This document shows positions 1 through 8,547 of a stretch of 44,317 bases of DNA, piece after piece (position 1 is the first letter of the stretch; every line of letters starts with the position of its first letter). Made by a program: the position numbers and the translations under genes. The stretch is from Azonexus sp. (GTDB lineage: Bacteria > Pseudomonadota > Gammaproteobacteria > Burkholderiales > Rhodocyclaceae), in contig JAIRKE010000003.1 in NCBI GenBank assembly GCA_031260295.1, positions 1-44,317 of the forward strand, read 5' to 3'. Under the pieces are notes generated by a model, which searched no databases, was not told where the DNA came from, and worked only from the letters and a program-made list of their open reading frames with translations.

Positions 1-147
1 TCGCCGTCGTCCCGGCCACGAAATGTTCGAGCAGCTTCGTCCGTTTCGTCTGGCTTAACCGGCTTCGTCTTTCATACATTCCAACATCCTAACTCGCCTT
101 CTTAGCTAGGACAGCCCCAAAATTTTTTCTCGTAAAGGAGTTTTTCC

Positions 148-2051
148 ATGGCTTTGACCGCCATAGATATCCAAAAGGTATACCTTGCCTTCTTCAGTCG
201 TTCTGCGGACGTTTCAGGCATGAACTATTGGTTGAATAGCGAAGCGGATACCCCGCGCTCTTGGCGCGGGGACGGCGTGTGGTTTTAGAATGGCCGGATG
301 GAATCCGGCCCTGTTCATTATGAGGGTGACCTGCAGGATCTCCTGAACGAATTTACCCAATTCGATGAATATCTGAGTAAGTTCAAAGGCTTGACCAATG
401 CACAGATTGTTCGCAAAATTTTTCACTACCTGTCTGACGGCCTGGAGTATTGGATTACTAACCGAGAGGAGCCGGAGTACCTGAGCCAGGCCGGCATCGC
501 CAGCATCAACCTGACCAGCACCGCCACCAACACCACGCTGGCCGGCGGCAACGTGCTCACCGCCAAAGGCACCTACACCAAAACCAACGGCCAGACCGGC
601 GAAATCGGCGAATTCGAAACCAGCGGCGAAACCACCGATGAAAACGGCAACACCGGCAACCTCGATCTCGCCAATAACCCCTTCTACCGCCAATTCACCG
701 ACGCCATTCCGCTCAGCGAAGCCGCCGCCGCGCTCCCCGACCTGCACGGCGCCGGCATGGCCCGCGACCTGCGCGAAGCCGCCACCCTCAATGCCGCCTG
801 GTGGCCGACATCCAGAGTCTCGAAGGACTCAGCCGCAGCGAAATGATGAACCAACTCGACACATTGCTGGCGCATTGGGCGGGGACGGCGGAATTTGAGA
901 CTTCCAATGAGTGGGCGGATTGGCTGATGACGGGGAACGGCAGCGTGTTCGCCGGGTGGCGCATCTACTCCCGGGTGAAGGGCATGACCAGCTCGGAATT
1001 GACGGTCATGCAGGCTGAGGATTCGGGCCAAGATGCCCATGCCCAGATATTCCTGCTCAAGAACAGCGCGGGCTTCGACCCTGCCCACTACGCCCAGATG
1101 AAAGCCGAATCCGAGCGCATTAGCAAGATGCTCGACGTGCTGGAAATCTTCAATGGGCAGGCCATCTTCGATCACCCCGCTCCCCCCACCGGCACCGCGT
1201 TCGTCAATCCGGGCCAAGCCGCCTCGGCCGGGGGCTGGAGCATCACCATCCCGGTGCTCAGCACCCGGCAGGTCGAATTCCTGCAACAAAGCTACAACGC
1301 GCTCAAACAATCGGTCTATGACGGGCTGGTGATGGAGACGCGGCTTTCGGGGTATCTCGATGCCGTTGGCCTGATCATCGACGATAACGGAATCCATTTT
1401 GACTTCTCCGGCGTCGATGCGGCGCTGGATGCGCTGGCGCAGACGGATCCCGTGCGGGCGGCGGTCGATTGCCTGGATTTGATGCGTTCCGGCGACATGC
1501 TGGTGGCCGCCGGCTGGAACGGCTACGGCAAGCTGGCGACGATGATCGAGACAGCCGCCGAGAACGGCGGACTGGATGCCCTCAAAGCGGAAATCGCCCT
1601 GGCCTTCGCCAACGACCCGGCTGGTATTCCCATCAATATCGGTAGCAGTGGCGACGACACGCTGAAGGCGCGCGCGGGTGGGGACATTTTGTTCGGTGGT
1701 GCCGGCAACGACACCCTGACCGGTGGCACTGGAGCCGACATTCTGATCGGTGGCAAGGGCAATGACACTCTCGCGGGTGGGGCCGGAGACGACACCTGCG
1801 TCTTCTCGAAGGGAGACGGCCAGGACATCATCAAGGACAATCAGGGGGCGAACGCGATTCGTTTCCTGGACGTGAAGTCGGACGAGATCGAGCTGGTGAG
1901 GAGCGGCACCGACCTGAAGCTTTTCTACGGCGAATCGGATAGCGTGACGATTCAGAGTCATTTCTCCAGCGCCTCCTAACAGATGGCCAGCTACGAGTTT
2001 GCCGACGTGACCCTCATTGGTGTCGACCTGTTCGAGATGCACGGGATGTAG
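148..2051 (+). pseudogene. Decayed DUF4214/RTX-type calcium-binding exoprotein gene
   Basis: Reading starts at ATG 148 behind a good AAAGGAG ribosome site. The first residues (IQKVYLAFFSRSADVSGMNYWL) match the start of a DUF4214 repeat, a domain common in secreted or S-layer-like proteins. The frame then hits TAG at 286-288, continues in the same frame from about 298 with the second half of a DUF4214-like unit, and runs into a region typical of RTX proteins. Near 796-800 the coding frame moves by one base: the downstream part (from codon GTG 801, [16 protein letters not shown]) is in another frame. Nonapeptide RTX repeats (GGxGxDTL type, about six units) lie at roughly 1640-1800, followed by the RTX-associated C-terminal domain. 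TAA at 1977-1979 interrupts it, but the same frame continues as QMASYEFADVTLIGVDLFEM to TAG 2049-2051, which looks like the ancestral end. Live ORFs (298-846, 801-1979) are therefore fragments. RTX proteins are normally exported by type I secretion; no exporter gene is present here. Confidence 0.8.
251..310. repeat. Two perfect hairpins inside the decayed DUF4214 domain
   Basis: Two GC-rich palindromes sit back to back: CCCCGCGC (251-258) pairs with GCGCGGGG (264-271), and GGCCGGA (292-298) pairs with TCCGGCC (304-310). They occur exactly where a DUF4214 unit should run on from its YW motif, and they bring in the in-frame stop at 286. This suggests a small palindromic insertion rather than native coding sequence. 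Neither hairpin has a T tract, so they are not obvious terminators. Confidence 0.5.
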
Positions 2052-2083
2052 GAAACGGACGGGAATATCTGTTCCCCCGCGAA

Positions 2084-2111
2084 CCCTGGCCTGAAGAGGC
2101 CGGGGTTTTTT
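2084..2111 (+). terminator. Rho-independent terminator after the RTX pseudogene
   Basis: A 9-bp stem, CCCTGGCCT (2084-2092) with AGGCCGGGG (2097-2105, one T-G pair), a 4-base loop and six T residues (2106-2111). It lies 32 bases after the ancestral stop of the RTX gene. Confidence 0.85.
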
Positions 2112-2219
2112 ACTTTTCGTCATTCCTTGCGCGCCTTTGGCAGGAATCCCACTTGGTTGGGATCGGGTAGCCTGTAGAGCGCAATAAGCAACGCGCATTG
2201 CGCCACCCTGCTGTACAAG

Positions 2220-2286
2220 AAACTGCAAAGAACGCAAAGAACACCGCCGATGTTTTTCTCTGCGCTCTCTGCGTTTTTTGCGGTTT
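2220..2286. repeat. Intergenic imperfect palindrome of the GCAAAGAACGCAAAG type
   Basis: The arms are 2220-2240 and 2266-2286, imperfect reverse complements of each other (A-rich CTGCAAAGAACGCAAAG against CTGCGTTTTTTGCGG), with a 25-base centre. Similar A/G-rich then T/C-rich elements are scattered in intergenic DNA of many proteobacteria. The whole 2112-2386 gap holds this element and otherwise nothing I can read as a gene. Confidence 0.55.
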
Positions 2287-2386
2287 CGCAAGCGTCGTAG
2301 AGCGGGTTTCAAGCCGCCGGCCCAACATCGAATTTTGCTTTTGACCGCGGAGGCAAGCCAGCGGGTCAAGTTCCGCCCTTGCTCGC

Positions 2387-2674
2387 TCAAGCCACCCTGC
2401 CTTCCAGAGGCGTGATGGTCGGGCGCGGCTGTTGCTCGGCCTGCCATAAATCCCACTGCGCCTGCATTCCGATCCACATATCGGCGCTTGTGCCAAGCCA
2501 CGCGGCGAGCCGCAGCGCGATGTTCGCGGTTACGCTGCTCTTGCCATTCAACAGGCTGGACAGGGTGACGCGGTTGATTTGCAGCGCCGCAGCGGCCTGC
2601 GTGACCGTCATCCCCTCGGGAATCCACTCCCGCAGGACTTCGCCCGGATGGACGGGGTTGTGCATGCGTGCCAT
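2387..2674 (-). CDS. higA: HigA-family addiction-module antitoxin (XRE HTH), no toxin partner
   Basis: A 95-residue protein starting MARMHNPVHPGEVLREW, the characteristic opening of HigA/VapI-type antitoxins, followed by a helix-turn-helix (about residues 25-65: MTVTQAAAALQINRVTLSSL, then a MALRL-like helix) and the typical tail GMQAQWDLWQA. Such proteins bind DNA and neutralise a HigB RNase and usually repress their own promoter. I chose the ATG at 2674 because a GAGGA motif lies 8 bases upstream; an in-frame ATG at 2680 is too close to it. HigB genes normally precede higA, but the upstream neighbour here is bpt (stop at 2709), leaving only 34 bases, and nothing toxin-like follows, so this is an orphan. 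It could act as a plain transcription regulator. Confidence 0.85.
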   Translation of the reverse strand: MARMHNPVHPGEVLREWIPEGMTVTQAAAALQINRVTLSSLLNGKSSVTANIALRLAAWLGTSADMWIGMQAQWDLWQAEQQPRPTITPLEGRVA

Positions 2675-2708
2675 ATCCATTTCCTCGGGTACAAGGGCGG
2701 GGAAGGTG

Positions 2709-3446
2709 TCATGCGGTCGGCGGCAGGCGTTGCCAGTGGCTTTCGAGCAAGCCTTCGATGGGCTGGAAGTCGGTCTTGTAGGCCATTTTGCGGCTGCTGG
2801 CGATCCAGTAGCCGAGATAGAGGTAGGGTAGGCCGAGGGCGAGGCATTGCTGGCGCTGCCAGAGGATGTTGTAGATGCCGAAGCTGCTTCCCGGGATGTC
2901 CGGCTCGTAGAAGGTGTAGACCGAGGACAGGCCATCGTCGAGGACGTCGATCAGGCTGACCATGCGGACGATGCCGGCGGTGGAGAATTCGATTAGCCGG
3001 GTGTCGACGTGGCTTTGCAGCAGGAACTGCGCGTATTGCTCGTGACTGTCGTCGTGCATGCCGCCGCCCGGGTGGCGGGCCTGCTGGTAGCGGCTGTAGA
3101 GCGCGTAATGTTCTTCGCGGAAGAGCAGCGGCAGTTCGCGCGCGTGCAGTTCGCCGTGGCGTTTCAGGGCGCGCCGCTGGTGGCGTTTCAATTGCAATTC
3201 GGCAACCGGCAGGCGGACCGGGATGCAGGCGTGGCAGCCATCGCAGTACGGACGGTAGGTGAAGATGCCGCTGCGGCGGAAGCCGGCGCGGACCAGCGAG
3301 GCGTAGATTTCGCTGTCGATCAGTTGGGCCGGCGTCGCCACCTGCGACCGGGCCTGGCGGTCGGCCAGGTAGCTGCACGGGTAGGCGGCGGTGGCGTAGA
3401 ACTGGAGCAGCGAGAAGGGCAGGGCGGCGTCGTCGGGCAGAGCCAT
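2709..3446 (-). CDS. bpt: Aspartate/glutamate leucyltransferase (Bpt, ATE1 family)
   Basis: A 245-residue member of the bacterial ATE1-type aminoacyl-tRNA-protein transferases, of usual length. Family members transfer Leu from Leu-tRNA to proteins with N-terminal Asp or Glu, creating N-degrons for ClpS-ClpAP. Visible marks are the N-terminal PCSYL segment, the cysteine-rich [15 protein letters not shown] (about residues 64-78), the HPGGGM segment, and the C-terminal LYLGYWI and [11 protein letters not shown] motifs. It lies directly after aat on the minus strand with only one base between them (aat stop at 3448, bpt start at 3446), so the two transferases are probably co-transcribed and translationally linked. 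The aat-bpt pairing is common in Betaproteobacteria and supports both calls. Confidence 0.93.
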   Translation of the reverse strand: MALPDDAALPFSLLQFYATAAYPCSYLADRQARSQVATPAQLIDSEIYASLVRAGFRRSGIFTYRPYCDGCHACIPVRLPVAELQLKRHQRRALKRHGELHARELPLLFREEHYALYSRYQQARHPGGGMHDDSHEQYAQFLLQSHVDTRLIEFSTAGIVRMVSLIDVLDDGLSSVYTFYEPDIPGSSFGIYNILWQRQQCLALGLPYLYLGYWIASSRKMAYKTDFQPIEGLLESHWQRLPPTA

Positions 3447-3447
3447 A

Positions 3448-4152
3448 TCACCACTCCCAGCCAGCGGTCGAGGTCGGCCACGGGCCGTGCGCGGCTGCGT
3501 CGGCGGTCAGCGTCTGCAGGCGGGCGAGAAACTCGGCGCGGGGAATTTCCCGTCCGCCGAGCGAGGCGAGGTGCTCGGTACGCATCTGGCAATCGATCAA
3601 GGCAATCTGCTGGCTCGACAACTGGCGGATCAGGTGGGCGAAGGCAACCTTCGACGCGTCGCGTCGGCGGGCGAACATCGATTCGCCGTAAAACATGCGC
3701 CCGATGGCCAGTCCGTACAGGCCGCCGACCAGTTCGCCCTCGGCATGGACTTCGACCGAGTGCGCCCAGCCGAGTTCATGCAAGCGGCAGTAGGCGGCCA
3801 TCATTTCCGGGGTGATCCAGGTGCCTTCCTGGCCGGGGCGCGGCGCCTCGGCGCAGCCGGCGATGACGCCGGCGAAGTCGCTATCGAAGCGGGCGCTGAA
3901 GGCGCCGCCGCGCAAGGTCCGGCGCAGCGAGCGGGAGAGGCGGAATTCCTCGGGAAACAGCACCATGCGCGGATCGGGCGAGTACCACAGCGGCTGCCCC
4001 TCGATCGTGCCCCACGGGAAGATGCCCCGGCGATAGGCATCGAGCAGGCGCGGGGCCGACAGGTCGCCGCCGACGGCGAGCAGACCGCCCATGTCGGCCT
4101 GGGCCGAGGCAATGGGTGGAAAGGGGTCGAATGGCGCGAGGCAGGGAATCAT
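3448..4152 (-). CDS. aat: Leucyl/phenylalanyl-tRNA--protein transferase
   Basis: A 234-residue protein. Aat attaches Leu or Phe from charged tRNA to N-terminal Lys or Arg of proteins, making N-degrons. The sequence has the hallmark N-terminal region [21 protein letters not shown], then [30 protein letters not shown], the [20 protein letters not shown] core and MFYGESMF, followed by the catalytic-region [15 protein letters not shown]. The ATG at 4152 fits the family's length; longer upstream reading (to 4491) runs through a terminator and the NlpC gene and is not real. It is the first gene of the aat-bpt pair. A terminator for the upstream NlpC gene sits only a few bases before this start, so aat needs its own promoter or depends on readthrough. 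Confidence 0.95.
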   Translation of the reverse strand: MIPCLAPFDPFPPIASAQADMGGLLAVGGDLSAPRLLDAYRRGIFPWGTIEGQPLWYSPDPRMVLFPEEFRLSRSLRRTLRGGAFSARFDSDFAGVIAGCAEAPRPGQEGTWITPEMMAAYCRLHELGWAHSVEVHAEGELVGGLYGLAIGRMFYGESMFARRRDASKVAFAHLIRQLSSQQIALIDCQMRTEHLASLGGREIPRAEFLARLQTLTADAAAHGPWPTSTAGWEW

Positions 4153-4155
4153 CTG

Positions 4156-4184
4156 GGCGAAAAAAAACGGCCGGCCGGCCGTTT
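4156..4184 (-). terminator. Rho-independent terminator of the NlpC/P60 gene
   Basis: A perfect palindrome (AAACGGCC, GGCC loop, GGCCGTTT, plus-strand 4165-4184) followed on the minus strand by a run of T. It lies 6 bases after the NlpC gene stop and just upstream of aat. Confidence 0.75.
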
Positions 4185-4190
4185 GCCCAA

Positions 4191-4706
4191 TCAGTTTTCT
4201 TCGTCGCCGAGGATGCGCCGGGCGCCGTTGTAACGCTTGACCCAGTAGCTGCTTTCCATGCTCTCGATGCGCACTTCGGCGCCGGCGCGGGGGGCGTGCA
4301 TGAAATGGTTGTCGCCGAGATAGATGCCGACATGGGAGAAGGCGCGGCGCATGGTGTTGAAGAACACCAGATCGCCCGGCTTCAACTGGCTGCTGTCGAT
4401 GCGCTGGCCGACCTTGCTCATTTCGCCGGCGGTGCGCGGCAGCAGGGTGCCGATGCTCTCCTTGAACGCCAGGCGGACGAAGCCGCTGCAATCGAGTCCG
4501 CTGTCCTCATCGTTGCCGCCGAGGCGATAGCGGACGCCGACCAGCTTCAGGCCATGCAGGATGACATCCTGCGCGGCGTTGGTGTAACGTTGGAGGAAGG
4601 ACATCGGCTCCTCCGGATGCCGCTCTTCTTCGGCGGCCGCAACGGTAGCGGGGAGTGCGCAAAAGAGGGAGGAGGCCAGCAGGAGGGAAGCTAGTGCCTT
4701 GAACAT
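4191..4706 (-). CDS. Secreted NlpC/P60 (C40) cell-wall peptidase
   Basis: A 171-residue protein with a signal peptide (MFKALASLLLASSLFCALPATVAAA). The C40 domain runs from about residue 38 to the end, and the catalytic set is visible: Cys73 in LDCSGFVR, His125 in FSHVGIYLG and His137 in FMHAPR. Such enzymes cleave the gamma-D-Glu-diaminopimelate bond (or neighbouring bonds) of peptidoglycan peptides in the periplasm. No extra binding domain (LysM, SH3) is present. The gene is single, with its own terminator downstream and a divergent acuI gene upstream (115 bases between start codons). Substrate specificity cannot be read from the sequence. Confidence 0.9.
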   Translation of the reverse strand: MFKALASLLLASSLFCALPATVAAAEEERHPEEPMSFLQRYTNAAQDVILHGLKLVGVRYRLGGNDEDSGLDCSGFVRLAFKESIGTLLPRTAGEMSKVGQRIDSSQLKPGDLVFFNTMRRAFSHVGIYLGDNHFMHAPRAGAEVRIESMESSYWVKRYNGARRILGDEEN

Positions 4707-4821
4707 AGGCGCGGAATGTATTTGAAACTAGCCTTCCTGTAAAGACCTGATTTGCGCGTAGCGGCTATGTTCTAAGTGCGTAATCATGAATACAATTTGC
4801 GGCTTGAGCCATGAGGGGACG

Positions 4822-5817
4822 ATGAAATCATTCAAGGCATTGCTGATCGAGGAACGTGACGGCAAGGTTTGCAGCGGCTTTGTCGAGATGAACGAAAGCC
4901 AGCTCGATCCGGGTGAAGTGACCATCCGCGTCGCCCATTCCAGCGTTAATTACAAGGACGCGCTGGCGGCCACCGGCAAGGGCAAGATCATTCGTCGCTT
5001 TCCCTGCGTCGGCGGCATCGACCTCGCCGGCACCGTCATCGCCAGTGCCGATCCGCGCTTTGCCCCCGGCGATTCGGTCATCGCCACCAGTTTCGACATC
5101 GGTGTCGCCCATCATGGCGGTTATGCCGAAATTGCCCGCGTACCGGCCGACTGGGTGGTGCCGCTGCCTGCCTGCCTGGCGCTGTTCGACGCGATGGCGC
5201 TGGGCACGGCCGGTTTTACCGCGGCGCTCGGCATCGTCCGCATGGAGGAGAACGGCCTTTCCCCGGCCAAGGGGTCGGTGATCGTCACCGGTGCCACCGG
5301 AGGCGTCGGCAGCCTGGCCGTCGACATGCTGGCCCGGCGCGGCTACCACGTGGTCGCGCTGACCGGCAAGGCGGCCGAGGCGGATTACCTGCGCAGCCTT
5401 GGAGCGGCCGAGGTGATGCTGCGCCAGAACCTCGACCTGAGCAAGATTCGGCCGCTCGATCGCGGCCGCTGGGCCGGCGCCGTGGATAACCTCGGCGGCG
5501 ACGTGCTGGCCTGGATCGCCAGCACCATGGAACAGGGCGGCACCATCGCCAGCATCGGCCTGGCGGCGAGCATGACGCTCAATACCACGGTGGCGCCCTT
5601 CATCCTGCGCGGTGTCTCGCTGCTCGGGGTAGATTCCGGCTACATCCGCGAACCGTATCGCCGGGGCGTCTGGCAACGCTTGGCCGATGACCTGCGGCCA
5701 CCGCATCTGGCGACGATGACGCGGCGCATCGCCTTCGATCACCTGCCAGCCACTTTCGACGAGTTCATCGCCGGCAAGGCCAAGGGGCGCGTTGTCGTGG
5801 ATGTCGCCGGGAGCTGA
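4822..5817 (+). CDS. acuI: Acrylyl-CoA reductase AcuI/YhdH-type, zinc-independent MDR family
   Basis: A 331-residue medium-chain dehydrogenase/reductase. The AcuI/YhdH group reduces acryloyl-CoA to propionyl-CoA with NADPH, which detoxifies acrylate. The sequence shows HSSVNYKDALAATGKGKIIR and GGIDLAGTV, and the Rossmann nucleotide site TGATGGVGSLAVDMLARRGY at about residues 155-175. Zinc ligands are absent, as expected for this subgroup. I chose ATG 4822 because AGGGG lies 5 bases upstream and MKSFKALLIEE is the usual start; an ATG at 4786 would add 12 unconserved residues. The receiver-GGDEF gene starts one base after its stop, so the two are probably coupled. The exact in vivo substrate is inferred from the family. 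Confidence 0.85.
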   Translation: MKSFKALLIEERDGKVCSGFVEMNESQLDPGEVTIRVAHSSVNYKDALAATGKGKIIRRFPCVGGIDLAGTVIASADPRFAPGDSVIATSFDIGVAHHGGYAEIARVPADWVVPLPACLALFDAMALGTAGFTAALGIVRMEENGLSPAKGSVIVTGATGGVGSLAVDMLARRGYHVVALTGKAAEADYLRSLGAAEVMLRQNLDLSKIRPLDRGRWAGAVDNLGGDVLAWIASTMEQGGTIASIGLAASMTLNTTVAPFILRGVSLLGVDSGYIREPYRRGVWQRLADDLRPPHLATMTRRIAFDHLPATFDEFIAGKAKGRVVVDVAGS

Positions 5818-5818
5818 C

Positions 5819-6934
5819 GTGGCCGACTTGCCGCGCATTCTGGTCGTCGACGATTCGCGGGTCGTCCGCATGTCGCTGGTCCAGCAGTTGAAGACGGACT
5901 ACGAGGTGCGAGAGGAAAGCGACGGCGAGGCAGCCTGGCAGACGCTGGTGATCGATCAGACGATCAAGGCGGTGATTTCCGACTTGCAGATGCCGAAGCT
6001 CAACGGCTATCAACTGCTCGAAAGAATCCGCTCCTCCAAGTTGCGCCGCCTGCAATTGCTGCCCTTCATCCTGCTTTCCGGCGAGGAGAGCGAGGAGGAG
6101 CGCCTCGGCGCCCAAGCGCTCGGCGTTTCCGATTTCCTCACCAAGGGGGCGGGCAGCGCCGAATTGGCCACCCGGCTGAAGAACCTGCTGGCGCTGACCG
6201 AGGCCAAGGAAAATATCGAAAGCGACCGCGAGCAGATGGTTCAGGATCCGCTCAGCGGCCTGTTTACGCGCAAATACCTGGAGGTCCAGGTGGCGCAGGC
6301 GCTGTCGCATTCGGTCCGGCATCATGTCGAAACCAGCATCATGGTCATCGGTTTCGATGATTTTGCCGGCCTTGTCGAACGCCTGGGGCGCTCGGTGGTG
6401 ACCGAGGTGGCCAATCGCTTTGCCCGGATGCTGGCCGGCAAGGTCCGCCACGAGGACAGCCTCGGCCATTTCGGCGACGGCCAGTTCGCCGTCGTTTCGC
6501 CGGGAACCGCCGCCAGCTTCTGCTACACCTTCGCCGAGCGGGTCCGCGAGGCGGTCGAGATTGGCCGCCTGTCGGCCGGCGGCCAGACCATCGCCGTCAC
6601 CATCAGTATCGGCATCGCCAGCATGCCCGGCGATGCCGTCGATTCGGCGGCCGGCCTGCTCGATCTGGCCGGCCAGCGGATGCGGCGGGCGATGGCCGGC
6701 GGCGGCAACCGGACCGAAGCCGGCGGCGTGCGCCCGGTGATGCGGCCGATTTCGATCAACCGGGCGCTGGAACTGTTGGCCGCCAGGCGTTCCGCTGCGG
6801 TGCGGCCGCATGTGGCGGGCCTGGCGCGGCAGTTGCTGCCGCTGCTGCGGCTGATCGACGAGGAACTGGGTTTGGCTCTGCCGCTGGCCGAGCTTGAACA
6901 GCGCTTGAGCGAACGGAATTCGACAAGAAAGTAA
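5819..6934 (+). CDS. Response regulator with receiver and degenerate GGDEF domain
   Basis: About 371 residues from the GTG at 5819 (SD-like GGGAG just upstream); ATGs at 5792 and 5801 in the same frame are alternatives that overlap acuI. The receiver domain (residues 1-125) has the acidic pair in VVDDSRV, the phospho-acceptor Asp55 (VISDLQMPKLNGYQLL) and Lys109 (FLTKG). The second domain (about 140-295) aligns with GGDEF: DPLSGLFTRKYLE at its start and VTISIGIASMPGD at its end. The catalytic GGDEF motif is replaced by GDGQF (219-223), so diguanylate cyclase activity is unlikely. However, RHED, five residues before it, preserves the RxxD inhibitory-site motif that binds c-di-GMP. It therefore looks like a phosphorylation-gated c-di-GMP receptor. 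A 75-residue C-terminal tail has no domain I recognise. No histidine kinase is nearby. Confidence 0.88.
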   Translation: MADLPRILVVDDSRVVRMSLVQQLKTDYEVREESDGEAAWQTLVIDQTIKAVISDLQMPKLNGYQLLERIRSSKLRRLQLLPFILLSGEESEEERLGAQALGVSDFLTKGAGSAELATRLKNLLALTEAKENIESDREQMVQDPLSGLFTRKYLEVQVAQALSHSVRHHVETSIMVIGFDDFAGLVERLGRSVVTEVANRFARMLAGKVRHEDSLGHFGDGQFAVVSPGTAASFCYTFAERVREAVEIGRLSAGGQTIAVTISIGIASMPGDAVDSAAGLLDLAGQRMRRAMAGGGNRTEAGGVRPVMRPISINRALELLAARRSAAVRPHVAGLARQLLPLLRLIDEELGLALPLAELEQRLSERNSTRK

Positions 6935-7044
6935 TCGTTCGTTGTTTTGCGGCGCGGGGGAAACCTGAGCGCCGTCCTGTAAGAATCCGCCGCCGGGGCC
7001 GGTGCTAGAATTCAGGCCGGTTCTTTTCTACGCCTGTTCCGCCG

Positions 7045-8547
7045 ATGATTTACGAAACCGTGGCCGCCGTTGATATGGGCTCCAACAGCTTCCGTCTGCA
7101 AGTCGGACGGGTGGTCGACGACCAGATTTATGAGCTCGATTCGCTGAAAGAGCCGGTGCGTCTGGCTTCCGGCCTGACCGCCGGCAAGCGTCTCGACGGC
7201 GCGGCCCAAGAGCGGGGCCTGGCTGCCCTGCGCTTGTTCGGCGAGCGCCTGCGCGGCCTCGACCAAGGAGCGGTGCGGGCAGTGGCGACCGATACTTTGC
7301 GCGTCGCCAAGAACGCCAGCGAGTTCCTGCCGCTGGCCGAGGCGGCCCTCGGTTTTCCCATCGAAGTCATCGCCGGTCGTGAGGAAGCGCGCCTGATCTA
7401 CATCGGCACTTCGCATTCATTGCCGCTGGCCAGCCACCGGCGGCTGGTCGTCGATATCGGCGGTGGGTCGACCGAGTTCATCATCGGCAAGCAGCATGAT
7501 CCGCAACTGATGGAATCGTTGCACATGGGCTGCGTCAGCCATACGTTGCGCTTCTTTCCCGACCGCCGGATCGACAAGAAGCGCCTGCGCGAGGCGCAGG
7601 GAGCGGCGGCCAAGGAAATCGAGCTGATCGCCCACGATTACCAGCGTTTCGGCTGGAAGGAGGCGGTCGGTTCCTCAGGCACGGCGCGTGCTATCGCCGA
7701 CATTCTCGAATTGAACGGCCTCAATCCTGGCGGCGAGAGCGGCATCACCCGCGCTGGCCTGGAACGGCTGTGCGCCCTGCTGGTCAAGGCCGGCTCGGCC
7801 GAAGCGCTTGACCTGCCGGGCGTCAAGGGCGACCGCTTGCCGGTGTTGCCGGGTGGCGTTGCGATCATGGCGGCAGTGTTCGAAGCGCTGGATATTGAGC
7901 ACATGACCTATGGCGACGGCGCCCTGCGCCTCGGCGTGCTGTACGACATGCTCGGCCACTTCCACCACCATGACATGCGCGATGCGACGGTGACGCAGTT
8001 CCGTCGTCGCTATCAGGTCGACAGCGAGCAGGTCGAGCGAGTCGAGGCCACGGCCTTGGCGGCGCTGGCCGAATTAAGCGGCGGCGAGCCGGCCGAGGCC
8101 GACCGGCAGACCTTGTCCTGGGCTGCCCGTCTGCATGAAATTGGCATTTCTGTTGCGCACAACGCTTACCACAAGCATGGCGCCTACATCCTGACCTACG
8201 CCGACATGCCCGGCTTTTCGCGTAAGGACCAGGCGCGGTTGGCCATGCTGGTGCTTGGCCATCGCGGCAAGCTGGAAAAGCTGGCCGGGATTCCGGCCAG
8301 CGACAGCATCTGGCGCCTCGTCTTCTGCCTGCGTCTGGCCGTACTGTTGCACCGCACGCGCGACGACCGGGTCTTGCCGGTGTGGGCGGTCAAGCCGCAC
8401 GGCAACGGTTTCCAGCTCGACGTGCCGAGTGGCTGGCTGGCCGGTAATCCGTGGACGGCGGCGGCGCTCTCCGAAGAAACCGCGATCTGGCAACAGGTCG
8501 GCCGCGATTACACGGTCAAGGCGAAAAATACGAGGAAAGGGGCATGA
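7045..8547 (+). CDS. ppx: Exopolyphosphatase / pppGpp phosphohydrolase (Ppx/GppA)
   Basis: A 500-residue protein of full Ppx/GppA length. It hydrolyses terminal phosphates of polyphosphate (or pppGpp to ppGpp). The actin-like ATPase fold is seen in VAAVDMGSNSFRL (phosphate 1), LVVDIGGGSTEFIIG (phosphate 2) and the conserved EVIAGREEARLIY. The C-terminal half (from about residue 315) is the HD-like helical domain with ARLHEIG and AYHKHGAYI. The gene is preceded by a 110-base gap with a possible extended -10 (TGCTAGAAT, about 7003-7011). Its stop overlaps the start of the STAS-MlaE gene (ATGA), so ppx leads the lipid-transport operon. Ppx and GppA functions cannot be told apart from sequence alone; the length favours Ppx. 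Confidence 0.93.
   Translation: MIYETVAAVDMGSNSFRLQVGRVVDDQIYELDSLKEPVRLASGLTAGKRLDGAAQERGLAALRLFGERLRGLDQGAVRAVATDTLRVAKNASEFLPLAEAALGFPIEVIAGREEARLIYIGTSHSLPLASHRRLVVDIGGGSTEFIIGKQHDPQLMESLHMGCVSHTLRFFPDRRIDKKRLREAQGAAAKEIELIAHDYQRFGWKEAVGSSGTARAIADILELNGLNPGGESGITRAGLERLCALLVKAGSAEALDLPGVKGDRLPVLPGGVAIMAAVFEALDIEHMTYGDGALRLGVLYDMLGHFHHHDMRDATVTQFRRRYQVDSEQVERVEATALAALAELSGGEPAEADRQTLSWAARLHEIGISVAHNAYHKHGAYILTYADMPGFSRKDQARLAMLVLGHRGKLEKLAGIPASDSIWRLVFCLRLAVLLHRTRDDRVLPVWAVKPHGNGFQLDVPSGWLAGNPWTAAALSEETAIWQQVGRDYTVKAKNTRKGA

Noticed and set aside
1..147. Leading 147 bases searched for a gene or tRNA
   Set aside because: No open frame with a start, no tRNA-like structure; it only contains the ribosome site and leader of the RTX pseudogene.
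684..2627. Very long open frame on the minus strand (647 codons)
   Set aside because: Antisense to the RTX pseudogene; the reading lacks any domain and reflects high GC content. The plus strand carries the RTX repeats.
8451..8543. Longer reading of the mlaE frame upstream of ATG 8544
   Set aside because: It overlaps ppx in another frame, lacks family match and the ATGA overlap with ribosome site favours 8544.
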